Assembly (NCBI GenBank): GCA_012798365.1
Contig: JAAZNH010000005.1
Location: forward strand, 1 to 11,528
DNA: 11,528 nt
Reading direction: 5' to 3'
From: Methanomicrobiales archaeon
Lineage (GTDB): Archaea; Halobacteriota; Methanomicrobia; Methanomicrobiales; Methanospirillaceae
Part shown: in pieces, positions 5,937 through 11,528 of the stretch
How the letters are laid out: each line of letters starts with the position of its first letter
Position numbering within the stretch: position 1 is the first letter of the stretch
Notes under the pieces: generated by a model
The model's input: the letters and a program-made list of their open reading frames with translations, nothing else
Told to the model about the DNA's origin: nothing
The model's database searches: none
Made by a program: the position numbers and the translations under genes

Positions 5937-6168
5937 CCTTGATTGAAAAACAAAAATCGCAACTCGATTGAAAATGCGGGATACTGCAAGGCAGTTCCCG
6001 CAAGTGGGTATGGAATACCCACAAAAAGAAAACCGGATCGTGATTGATCCGGATCACATTTTCAATCGCAATCGTGATCACCATTGAAATTGGTAAATCG
6101 ATCCTTGATAGAAAACTATTTTTCACAACCCGGTTGAAAAATAAAAAATGAAACCAGATTGTGAAAAA
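5937..6168. repeat. Composite repeat, copy B (P-hairpins-Q-P)
   Basis: Copy B repeats the order of copy A with moderate divergence. P3 (5937-6038) opens CCTTGATTGAAAA, with CGCAACTCGATTGAAAA further on. Q2 (6039-6102) is identical to Q over its first 31 bases (CGTGATTG through TTTTCAATCGC). P4 (6103-6168) opens CCTTGATAGAAAA and ends GATTGTGAAAAA. It is longer than copy A almost entirely because P3 holds about 50 extra bases (near 5971-6022), which are two hairpins. Confidence 0.8.
5976..6022. repeat. Tandem hairpin pair inside copy B
   Basis: The first hairpin pairs GCGGGA (5976-5981) with TCCCGC (5996-6001) and ACTGC (5983-5987) with GCAGT (5991-5995), with one bulged T at 5982 and loop AAG. 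Two bases later a second, perfect hairpin pairs GTGGGTAT (6004-6011) with ATACCCAC (6015-6022) around loop GGA. The pair is GC-rich in an AT-rich setting and is absent from copy A. Neither strand shows a T-run right after it, so it is not a simple terminator. Confidence 0.75.
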
Positions 6169-6275
6169 CGAAAACCCGGGATCGGATTATTTCCCCGTAA
6201 TGATTCGTCTGCAGACTGCCCGGTGAAAAACCCCGGGTCCGTTGTTCTGCAAAGATGTTCAGCCCCTACAAGCGG

Positions 6276-6285
6276 TCTTTTATTG
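6276..6285 (+). promoter_or_regulatory. Candidate TATA box for the ABC exporter operon
   Basis: TCTTTTATTG is centred about 27 bases before ATG 6308. With archaeal spacing the transcript would start at or next to the A of the ATG, which would make this mRNA leaderless. No Shine-Dalgarno is present, which agrees. Confidence 0.45.
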
Positions 6286-6307
6286 TTACGTGTGAAAATC
6301 TCCTAGC

Positions 6308-7234
6308 ATGGAGAATGTGCCCCCGGCGGTCATTGAGGCAGACAACCTGCATAAAACCTATAGCGGGACGGTCGCTGTTGATGGCATCCGGTTCTCAGTA
6401 CGGAAAGGAGAGATCTATGGTTTTCTGGGCCCGAATGGCGCGGGAAAGACTACTACCATGAAGATGATCACCTGCATCTCCCCCCGGTCGTCCGGCAGCC
6501 TCACGGTCCTTGGCATGGACCCGGAGGAACACCCGGCAGAGATCAAGGCGCGGCTTGGCGTTGTCCCGCAGGAGACAAACCTTGACCCGGACTTTTCCTG
6601 CCATGCCAACCTCACCACCTATGCCCGGTATTTCGATATCCCTCCGGAAACCGCGGAGAAGAAAGCGGATGAACTGCTGGAGTTTGTCCAGCTGCAGGAC
6701 AAGCGCGATGCCCCGGTTGACAAACTCTCCGGGGGAATGAAACGCCGGCTCATCCTTGCCCGGGCGCTCGTGAACGCGCCGGAGATCCTCATCCTTGACG
6801 AACCCACGATCGGTCTCGACCCGCAGGCCCGCCATCTCATCTGGGACCGGCTGAAATTGCTCCGGGCACAGGGCAATACCGTCGTCCTGACCACTCATTA
6901 CCTTGACGAGGCTGCCCGCCTCTGCGACCGGCTCGTGATCATGGACAACGGGAAGATCCTCATCGAAGGGGCCCCGGCCGATCTTGTCCTTGAACACGTG
7001 GGAAAAGAGATTGTCGAAGTTGAAAAAAACGATGAGATTGCAGCCTGTATCCGGACAATGAACGTGCCGTTTGAGATCTTTGGTGACACCATCCAGATCA
7101 TCACCCAAAATGCCCATGAGACTGCCCGTATCCTCCTCGACCAGTGCAGGCCAAAAAAACTCTTAACCCGCCCGGCAACCCTTGAGGACCTCTTCCTCAA
7201 ACTGACCGGGCGGAGCCTGCGGGAGGGGGCATGA
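6308..7234 (+). CDS. ABC-2 exporter ATP-binding protein (DrrA/NodI-like)
   Basis: A 308-aa ATPase that powers an ABC-2 type exporter. All nucleotide-binding motifs are present: Walker A GPNGAGKTT (41-49), Q-loop Gln88, signature LSGGM (140-144), Walker B ILILDEP (160-166), D-loop GLD (169-171) and H-loop His197. The C-terminal tail (about 225-304, ending ATLEDLFLKLTGRSL) is the small regulatory extension typical of DrrA/NodI/CcmA-like subunits. Such pairs export drugs, lipids or polysaccharide-linked molecules; the substrate cannot be read from this sequence. The gene lacks a Shine-Dalgarno and a TATA-like box lies 27 bases upstream, so it may be translated from a leaderless mRNA. Its TGA overlaps the ATG of the permease gene by four bases, showing translational coupling. 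Confidence 0.93.
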   Translation: MENVPPAVIEADNLHKTYSGTVAVDGIRFSVRKGEIYGFLGPNGAGKTTTMKMITCISPRSSGSLTVLGMDPEEHPAEIKARLGVVPQETNLDPDFSCHANLTTYARYFDIPPETAEKKADELLEFVQLQDKRDAPVDKLSGGMKRRLILARALVNAPEILILDEPTIGLDPQARHLIWDRLKLLRAQGNTVVLTTHYLDEAARLCDRLVIMDNGKILIEGAPADLVLEHVGKEIVEVEKNDEIAACIRTMNVPFEIFGDTIQIITQNAHETARILLDQCRPKKLLTRPATLEDLFLKLTGRSLREGA

Positions 7235-8016
7235 AGGAACTCATTGTCCTGCCCCGGGTCACCCGCAGGGCTCTGATGGTCTGGCACCGCAACCTTGTGG
7301 TCTTTTTGCGGACCTGGAAAGTCAATTTCTTCCCGCCGTTCATCGAGGCATTCCTCTATCTCTCGGCAATCGGCCTTGGCATCGGGACCTACGTCGGCTC
7401 CATTGATACGATCCCGTACGTGAATTCCATTGCACCGGCAATCCTCGCGATATCGGTCATGAACTCGGCATTCTTCGAGTGCACGTACAGCTCGTTTGTC
7501 CGGATGTATTACCAGAAGAGTTTCGATGCCATGATCGCTACACCGCTCTCGATTGAAGACGTGATAGCGGGCGAACTTCTCTGGGGAGCAACCCGGAGCG
7601 TGATGTACGTGACGATCATGCTGCCGGTCCTTGCGGCATTCAATGTCATTTCCCTTCCCTTCTCCCTCCTTGCAATCCCGCTGGCGTTCCTCGGGGGCAT
7701 GATGTTTGCAGGGCTTGGCATGTGTTTTACGGCCATCACCCCGGGCATCGACACCCTCAACTACCCGGCATTTTTGTATATCACTCCTATGACCCTCTTC
7801 TCCGGCACATTCTTCCCGCTGGGCATCCTCCCGCAGGTCATCCAGTATGTTGCGGTAATCCTCTTCCCGCTGACGCATCTCACTGCCGCGATGCGGATGT
7901 GCACGCTGCCAGCCTTCTCCTGGACAGTCGGGTACAGCCTAGCCTATATGGCGGTTATCGCAACGGTAGTCTGCCTCCTCTCCATCAACCTGATGAAGCG
8001 GCGGCTGATTATCTGA
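7231..8016 (+). CDS. ABC-2 exporter permease (NodJ-like)
   Basis: A 261-aa integral membrane protein, the channel subunit for the ATPase encoded just upstream. Six hydrophobic spans are visible at about residues 33-53, 65-85, 115-138, 142-168, 178-200 and 232-254. The stretch MIATPLSIEDVIAGELLWG (101-119) fits the cytoplasmic coupling region that contacts the ATPase, and SGTFFPLGILPQVIQYVAVI (191-210) matches the conserved ABC-2 signature before the last part. The length is normal for the NodJ/DrrB group. The start ATG overlaps the upstream TGA. The pair probably works as a homodimer of each subunit in the cell membrane. The substrate is unknown; proximity to surface-protein genes is suggestive only, since they lie over 800 bases away. 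Confidence 0.9.
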   Translation: MKELIVLPRVTRRALMVWHRNLVVFLRTWKVNFFPPFIEAFLYLSAIGLGIGTYVGSIDTIPYVNSIAPAILAISVMNSAFFECTYSSFVRMYYQKSFDAMIATPLSIEDVIAGELLWGATRSVMYVTIMLPVLAAFNVISLPFSLLAIPLAFLGGMMFAGLGMCFTAITPGIDTLNYPAFLYITPMTLFSGTFFPLGILPQVIQYVAVILFPLTHLTAAMRMCTLPAFSWTVGYSLAYMAVIATVVCLLSINLMKRRLII

Positions 8017-8036
8017 GGGGGGGGGAAAAATCCCCC
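8017..8036 (+). terminator. G-run hairpin after the exporter operon
   Basis: Nine G (8017-8025) follow the stop codon at once and can pair five of them with CCCCC (8032-8036) around the loop AAAAAT. No T-run follows, so it is a weak terminator candidate. It may instead mark the 3' end of the mRNA by structure. Confidence 0.3.
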
Positions 8037-8071
8037 ACAGGTCCCGCACCGGTTGGCAGGGATGCGAATCC

Positions 8072-8079
8072 TCATATAG
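8072..8079 (+). promoter_or_regulatory. Candidate TATA box for the 55-aa membrane protein
   Basis: TCATATAG is centred about 27 bases before ATG 8103, the distance expected if transcription starts at the start codon itself (leaderless mRNA). Confidence 0.35.
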
Positions 8080-8102
8080 GACAGGAACGAGATAACCCCA
8101 TT

Positions 8103-8270
8103 ATGGCAGGGATGGCCGGGCTCTATCTGCTCTTCCTTTTCTCGACTGCAGGCCTTGTCCTCTCGCTGGTCTTTTTGCGGGAGGTAACCTGGCTGATGCC
8201 AGCCCTGATGATGATCGGGCTGATCCTCGTGACCAACCTGATCGTCTTTGTGATGAAACTTCACCAGTAG
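8103..8270 (+). CDS. Small two-helix membrane protein, 55 aa
   Basis: This frame begins MAGMAGLYLLFLFSTAGLVL and forms two hydrophobic helices (about residues 5-25 and 30-51) joined by a short charged turn (REV). It ends with MKLHQ. There is no signal-peptide cleavage site and no cysteine. A second ATG at 8112 is possible. No Shine-Dalgarno is seen, but a TATA-like box at the leaderless distance precedes it. It follows the exporter permease by 86 bases and converges on the methyltransferase gene, with six bases between the two stop codons. The function is unknown. It could be an accessory subunit of the exporter or an independent small membrane protein. Confidence 0.6.
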   Translation: MAGMAGLYLLFLFSTAGLVLSLVFLREVTWLMPALMMIGLILVTNLIVFVMKLHQ

Positions 8271-8276
8271 CCTGCG

Positions 8277-8855
8277 TCAGGGATCCCGTCCGGCGAGCTC
8301 ATTCGATTGCCGGGTGCATTTGAGCACGTACAGCATCTCGCCTTCCGCATCGGTTTCTGCAACCGTTCTGCAGGAATATCCCTGCCGGGAAAACATATCC
8401 GCGGTCTCATCCACGCCGGTCAGTTCTGAAATGAGGAGAAGGATCCTGCCTTCGCGGGCAAGAACACGGCCCGCATCCCGTGCAAACCGGTCGATGGTTT
8501 CCCGCCCGGTCTCCCCGCCGTCAAGCGCATACTCAAGCCAGTCATCGATCCGCTCATCCGGCTGCGTGGGAAGGTACGGCGGATTGAAGAGTATTATGTC
8601 AAACGTCCCCCGGATCCCGGCAAAGAGATCGGTCCGGATAACTTCAGCCCCGCATTCCCGGGCAGAACGGACTGCATGGGGATTGATATCCGTGGCAACC
8701 ACGTACGCTGCCCTGTCAAGCCGGGATGCAATCAGGCCCGATCCCGTCCCAATCTCGAGGACACGGTCAGCGGGCCGGAGCTCCTGCAGGGCGGCGTTGA
8801 GCAGGAGGAACGTATCGGCTTCCGGCTGGTAGACCTGGGCGGGATCGAACGGCAT
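8277..8855 (-). CDS. HemK2/Mtq2-type protein-glutamine methyltransferase
   Basis: A 192-aa SAM-dependent methyltransferase of the short archaeal/eukaryotic HemK-related group. It would be expected to methylate the amide of the glutamine in the GGQ loop of release factor aRF1, acting in the cytoplasm, often with a Trm112-like partner. Visible motifs are the N-terminal YQPEADTFLLL (9-19), SAM motif I LEIGTGSGL (33-41), acidic residue Asp56 in ATDINPHA, and the catalytic NPPY (91-94). The full-length bacterial PrmC has an extra N-terminal domain that is missing here, as expected for this group. On the minus strand AAGGAT lies about ten bases ahead of the ATG. No partner gene is in the window. 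The substrate assignment rests on family knowledge; other HemK2 enzymes also methylate further targets. Confidence 0.85.
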   Translation of the reverse strand: MPFDPAQVYQPEADTFLLLNAALQELRPADRVLEIGTGSGLIASRLDRAAYVVATDINPHAVRSARECGAEVIRTDLFAGIRGTFDIILFNPPYLPTQPDERIDDWLEYALDGGETGRETIDRFARDAGRVLAREGRILLLISELTGVDETADMFSRQGYSCRTVAETDAEGEMLYVLKCTRQSNELAGRDP

Positions 8856-8967
8856 GTATGCAGATCCTTTGGCCGGGAACCGACAAAAAGGAATCCGCCC
8901 GCAAAAGGCATTTTTACCCCATAATTACCGAAATCCGGGATCCAATATAGCTCCTGCTCCATAAACT

Positions 8968-8982
8968 CACCGGTAGTTTATT
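8968..8982 (+). promoter_or_regulatory. Candidate TATA box for the ThiC leader transcript
   Basis: The AT-rich box TAGTTTATTTG (8973-8983 region) would place a transcript start near 9003, just ahead of the GGGGAGG ribosome site and the 42-aa frame that precede the ThiC gene. Confidence 0.38.
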
Positions 8983-9019
8983 TGAAGAAACAGACCATTT
9001 TTCGGGGAGGTTTGTGCAA

Positions 9020-9148
9020 ATGAGCGACAATCTGAAAAATCCTGCGGGAACAAAGGGACAGAAGGAAATTGTCCCTGCCCGTGGCATTCCGATCCCTTAT
9101 TCTCCTCACGGGATAAAACTGATAAGATATTCCGGATTTTTTGTGTGA
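9020..9148 (+). CDS. Candidate 42-aa leader or small protein ahead of ThiC
   Basis: A short frame begins at ATG 9020 with MSDNLKNPAGTKGQKEIVPA and ends at TGA 9146-9148, six bases before the ThiC ATG. It is preceded nine bases upstream by GGGGAGG (9004-9010), the strongest Shine-Dalgarno in this part of the window, whereas ThiC has none. The peptide is polar with a hydrophobic C-terminal end (YSGFFV) and has no membrane helix. It spans two hairpins: AGGGACA with TGTCCCT (9054-9060 and 9070-9076) and CCCGTG with CACGGG (9078-9083 and 9107-9112). It could be a real small protein, a regulatory leader peptide, or a means of bringing ribosomes to ThiC by coupling. No thiamin-like codon pattern is evident. 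Confidence 0.5.
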   Translation: MSDNLKNPAGTKGQKEIVPARGIPIPYSPHGIKLIRYSGFFV

Positions 9149-9154
9149 TCCAGC

Positions 9155-10381
9155 ATGAGCACCCTCATAGACGAGATACGAAATGGAGTAGTGCCCCTCC
9201 CGGTGGCCCGGGTTGCCCGCGATGAGGGAATTGACCCCGGCCAACTATGCCGTTCTATTACGGAAGGCAGCGCTGTTGTCATGCAGCGGGGAGAGCGGTG
9301 TACCGGCATTGGCCGGGGACTTGCCACCAAGATCAACGTCAACCTCGGGACATCCACGGGAAAGATCTCCGTGGACGATGAGATCAGAAAAGCGCAGATT
9401 GCAGAACACTTCGGGGCTCACACAATCAGCGATCTCTCGATGGGGGGCGATATCTCTCTTATCAGGAAGAACATTTTCACGAGCACAACCCTTCCCATCA
9501 CAACGGTTCCCGTGTACCAGGCTGTTGCAGAGCATGGCCTGGGGGATCTTACCGCGGAAGACATCCTTTCCATGCTGGAGCTGCAGGCACAAGAGGGGGT
9601 AAGCTCGGTTGTTGTCCACGGGGTATCCCGCGCCATGCTGGGACGCTACCATAAGAAGGAGCGGGTCCTGGGCATGGTTTCGAAGGGAGGTTCCATCACG
9701 AGTGCGTTCATGCTCATGCACGAATGTGAGAACCCCTTCCTTGAGCAGTTTGACCGCGTCCTTGCCACCTGCAGGAAGCACGACATCGTGCTCTCGCTGG
9801 GGAATACCGCACGGAGCGGGTGCATCCATGACCTGATGGACGATTTCATGCGGGCCGAGGTGGAGCAGAACGTGAAACTGGCACAGCAGGCGCAGGCAGC
9901 TGGCGTCCAGGTCATTGTGGAAGGATGCGGCGGCCACATCCGGAGCGACCGGATACCTGAATACATCCGGTATTACAAGGACCGGTCCGTGTTCCCGCTG
10001 TTTGTTGCCGGGCCGCTCCCGACCGACATTGCTGTCGGGTATGACCACATCGCGGGAGCCTGTGGAGGGAGCGCTGCAGCGGCAGCAGGTGCTGATTACC
10101 TCTGTTACATCACTCCGGCAGAGCACCTGGGGCTGCCGAGTCCCGAAGCCGTCAAGGAAGGCCTCATCGCATTCCGCATTGCAGCCCATATCGGCGACAC
10201 GGTCAAATATGGCCGGGACGCCACGGACCGGGAGGTTGCCCTGCACCGGGCGGCACTTGACCAGGAAGGACAGATCCGGTGTGCAATGGACCCGGAACGG
10301 GCCCGGAACCTGGCCGATGAGGGTGAAGAATGCACCATGTGCGGGAAATTCTGTGCAATTAAGATGATGCGGGACCTTTGA
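9155..10381 (+). CDS. ThiC-family radical SAM enzyme, divergent (HMP-P synthase or BzaF-like)
   Basis: A 408-aa member of the ThiC family. Standard ThiC turns aminoimidazole ribotide into hydroxymethylpyrimidine phosphate for thiamin; the paralogue BzaF turns the same substrate into 5-hydroxybenzimidazole for cobamides. Family motifs are NVNLGTS (61-67), DLSMGGD (93-99), TVPVYQA (117-123), GYDHI (295-299), CYITPAEHLGLP (317-328) and a C-terminal 4Fe-4S motif Cys393, Cys396, Cys400. Several motifs are altered: SLGDGLRPG of standard ThiC reads SLGNTARSG (214-222), SRGG reads SKGG (176-179), and EGPGH reads EGCGGH (256-261), which shifts the metal-site histidine by one. The cysteine spacing is CX2CX3C rather than CX2CX4C. 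Family membership is sure; the product is not. No Shine-Dalgarno precedes the ATG, so coupling to the upstream 42-aa frame is possible. Confidence 0.88.
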   Translation: MSTLIDEIRNGVVPLPVARVARDEGIDPGQLCRSITEGSAVVMQRGERCTGIGRGLATKINVNLGTSTGKISVDDEIRKAQIAEHFGAHTISDLSMGGDISLIRKNIFTSTTLPITTVPVYQAVAEHGLGDLTAEDILSMLELQAQEGVSSVVVHGVSRAMLGRYHKKERVLGMVSKGGSITSAFMLMHECENPFLEQFDRVLATCRKHDIVLSLGNTARSGCIHDLMDDFMRAEVEQNVKLAQQAQAAGVQVIVEGCGGHIRSDRIPEYIRYYKDRSVFPLFVAGPLPTDIAVGYDHIAGACGGSAAAAAGADYLCYITPAEHLGLPSPEAVKEGLIAFRIAAHIGDTVKYGRDATDREVALHRAALDQEGQIRCAMDPERARNLADEGEECTMCGKFCAIKMMRDL

Positions 10382-10402
10382 AATCCCCGGTCGGACCCGT
10401 TC

Positions 10403-11458
10403 TTATCCGGAAATAGAATCCCGGAAGATACCCGCATCTTCATCCGCACGCTGGCGTGCATATTCCCGCGCGGCTCTCTGTTCAGAAGAATTGGCGTAAC
10501 AGTATGCACACAGGTGCATACAGGTGGAATATTGCCCGATATCTTTTGAGACAATGCACCGGCAGGTGTTCCGCTGGCCCGGATCCTTAAGTCGGCGCGA
10601 GGGGTCGGCCGGTGACGGGGCTCCGGCCAGGGTCTGCTGCTTTTCTGGATGCAGAAATTCCATCAGGGTAGGATCCCCCCCGAACTCGCGGGTTATCAGG
10701 TCGTAACTGATGCACTGGCCCCGCCCGATGCCATACGCTGAAAGGTCGCGTTTCTCGCTGCATGCGGTGATGGAAAGCCCCCATCGTTTGTTCAGTTCCC
10801 GAAGGCCGGAACAGAATTGTGCAATTTCATCATCAGTAAATTCCCGGACTGAGGAAAAGCCACCCCGCATAAGGTTCCGTTTCACCTTCGCGTACTTCTC
10901 AATATCAACAAAACTGAAAACCATGCGTTCCGTGTAAGGGGCAACCTGGTCACCAATGCGCCGGGCACGGTCAAGCAGGTCTTCCACCGTGATCCGGTCG
11001 GACAGGACAAGGGGATCGAACCGCCAGACAACCTTTCCTTTCCCGATCCTCTGCGAGAGCCGGATAAACGTGCCGATTCGTTCGCTGCAGGGGGGAACCC
11101 GGGATTCCAGCCCGTCGGCATCATAATCATTGAGCGTGAACAGGAAGTAATACGACAACCCGTGAGCATCCAGGGATGGCAGGTGCTGCATGAACTGTGC
11201 CGGGTTCTTTGTCCAGAAGACCACGAGACGGGTTTTTGCAAAGGAGACATACACCGGGCTGCCGCCAAACGGGCTCTTCCATTTCACATACCCGGCCCTG
11301 AGCCGCTCCAAAAACCACCGCCCGTAAAATGCCGGGATATCGGTTGAGCGGCTGGCGGAGATAATGACCGGTGCAACTGCCTGGACAACCTGATGGTCAC
11401 GAGCTGTACCAGGGCCGGTGATCGGTAACGGGATCTTCTCCCAGCCACGCCATTTCAT
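10403..11458 (-). CDS. DUF1848 family protein with C-terminal cysteine cluster
   Basis: A 351-aa protein, read on the minus strand and starting at ATG 11458 (MKWRGWEKIPLP). A GTG at 11515 would add 19 residues. ATG is preferred because GGGG lies about eight bases upstream and relatives, as I recall them, begin near this point. The signature ISASRSTDIPAFYGRWF (33-49) identifies DUF1848. Other recognisable pieces are VVFWTKNP (79-86), YYFLFTLNDY (103-112), RFDPLVLS (146-153) and ITACSE (230-235). The C-terminus holds Cys299, Cys301, Cys313, Cys317 and Cys320 in TCMHLCAYCYAN, which looks like an iron-sulfur or zinc site similar to a radical SAM motif but placed at the C-terminal end. The function is unknown. 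It converges on the ThiC gene with 21 bases between the stop codons. Confidence 0.85.
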   Translation of the reverse strand: MKWRGWEKIPLPITGPGTARDHQVVQAVAPVIISASRSTDIPAFYGRWFLERLRAGYVKWKSPFGGSPVYVSFAKTRLVVFWTKNPAQFMQHLPSLDAHGLSYYFLFTLNDYDADGLESRVPPCSERIGTFIRLSQRIGKGKVVWRFDPLVLSDRITVEDLLDRARRIGDQVAPYTERMVFSFVDIEKYAKVKRNLMRGGFSSVREFTDDEIAQFCSGLRELNKRWGLSITACSEKRDLSAYGIGRGQCISYDLITREFGGDPTLMEFLHPEKQQTLAGAPSPADPSRRLKDPGQRNTCRCIVSKDIGQYSTCMHLCAYCYANSSEQRAAREYARQRADEDAGIFRDSISG

Positions 11459-11528
11459 ACGATGTTCCCCGCGATACCAGTATTCCGGGCGGGCAGGACA
11501 AAAAGGGTTTCCCACAAGGCAGGAAAGG

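Larger units (their letters stand above)
5472..6307. other. AT-rich, repeat-dense region without a credible gene
   Basis: About 830 bases between the cohesin operon and the ABC exporter. Open frames here are short, full of Phe and Ile or Lys runs, and two of them share IAIENVIRINH only because the DNA repeats; none has a convincing ribosome site. The stretch is far more A-rich on the plus strand than the flanking genes and is dominated by variants of GATTGAAAA and its complement TTTTCAATC. It also has potential hairpins: GCGATGG with CCATCGC (5534-5540 and 5564-5570), a bulged 9-bp hairpin at 5902-5923, a tandem pair at 5976-6022, and the palindrome GTCTGCAGAC (6207-6216). Its role is unknown. 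Options are a non-coding RNA, a chromosomal binding array, or remains of a mobile element. Confidence 0.75.

Noticed and set aside
5976..6022. Intrinsic terminator made by the tandem hairpins
   Set aside because: No T-run follows the hairpins on either strand; on the plus strand they are followed by A-runs.
5388..6126. Short minus-strand frames within the AT-rich region (123, 73 and 64 codons)
   Set aside because: Low-complexity Phe/Ile-rich translations; their shared segment IAIENVIRINH is explained by the DNA repeat, and no ribosome sites are visible.
5673..6168. CRISPR array, because GATTGAAA-type words recur
   Set aside because: The units are not uniform, spacing is irregular (108, 156, 166), spacers are not of constant length, whole composite blocks repeat, and no cas gene is present.
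5472..6307. Replication origin
   Set aside because: No orc1/cdc6 gene is nearby and no origin recognition box of the known archaeal type was recognised; the AT-rich repeats alone are not enough.
6898..7878. 326-codon frame antisense to the ABC exporter
   Set aside because: It covers the ATPase/permease junction, is extremely rich in Arg, Asp and His, and has no coherent domain; the plus-strand genes have full motifs.
8940..9154. TPP riboswitch ahead of the ThiC-family gene
   Set aside because: The conserved CTGAGA and ACCTGAT elements and the paired arms of the THI fold could not be found; a covariance-model search would settle it.
9245..10246. 333-codon frame antisense to the ThiC-family gene
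   Set aside because: Shadow of a well-supported enzyme gene; no ribosome site or motif.

Overview
The window looks like the chromosome of a methanogenic archaeon, most likely of the order Methanomicrobiales (Methanoregula-like). The pointers are an archaeal-type tRNA-Glu end, AT-rich TATA-like boxes at the usual archaeal distance from several starts, T-run terminators, a short archaeal HemK2/Mtq2-type methyltransferase, a ThiC-family protein of archaeal length, a DUF1848 protein, a PsiE-like membrane protein and secreted proteins with archaeal cohesin and dockerin modules. The genus is inferred from overall flavour; no rRNA or mcr gene is present to confirm it.

Layout. Positions 1-59 hold the 3' part of tRNA-Glu(CUC), followed by a 62-aa basic protein on the minus strand and a 124-aa orphan protein on the plus strand. 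Positions 951-1910 hold a 115-aa orphan protein and a 155-aa HEAT-repeat protein, probably one transcript. Positions 2020-2442 encode a PsiE-family membrane protein. Positions 2613-5471 form a two-gene cell-surface unit: a 769-aa secreted multidomain protein (two copies of an unknown module, a CBM-like domain, a cohesin and a C-terminal dockerin), then a small cohesin protein with a C-terminal anchor of the PGF-CTERM kind. The second gene's Shine-Dalgarno overlaps the stop codon of the first.

Positions 5472-6307 have no credible gene. They are AT-rich and full of repeats: a composite unit of roughly 170 bp occurs twice (5673-5845 and 5937-6168), and the second copy carries an extra block of about 50 bp that consists of two back-to-back hairpins. 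A NodI/NodJ-like ABC-2 exporter (ATPase and permease with a 4-bp overlap) follows at 6308-8016, then a tiny two-helix membrane protein (8103-8270). A HemK2-type glutamine methyltransferase lies on the minus strand (8277-8855). A ThiC-family enzyme (9155-10381) is preceded by a structured leader that contains an unlisted 42-aa reading frame with a strong Shine-Dalgarno. A DUF1848 protein with a C-terminal cysteine cluster converges on it from the minus strand (10403-11458).

The most interesting parts are the cohesin/dockerin pair, which by its domain logic could build a minimal self-assembling surface scaffold; the repeat block with its hairpin insertion; and the divergent ThiC paralogue, whose substrate- and metal-site motifs depart from the standard enzyme and which may not make the thiamin pyrimidine at all. 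All functional statements are inferences from sequence; no database search was run.
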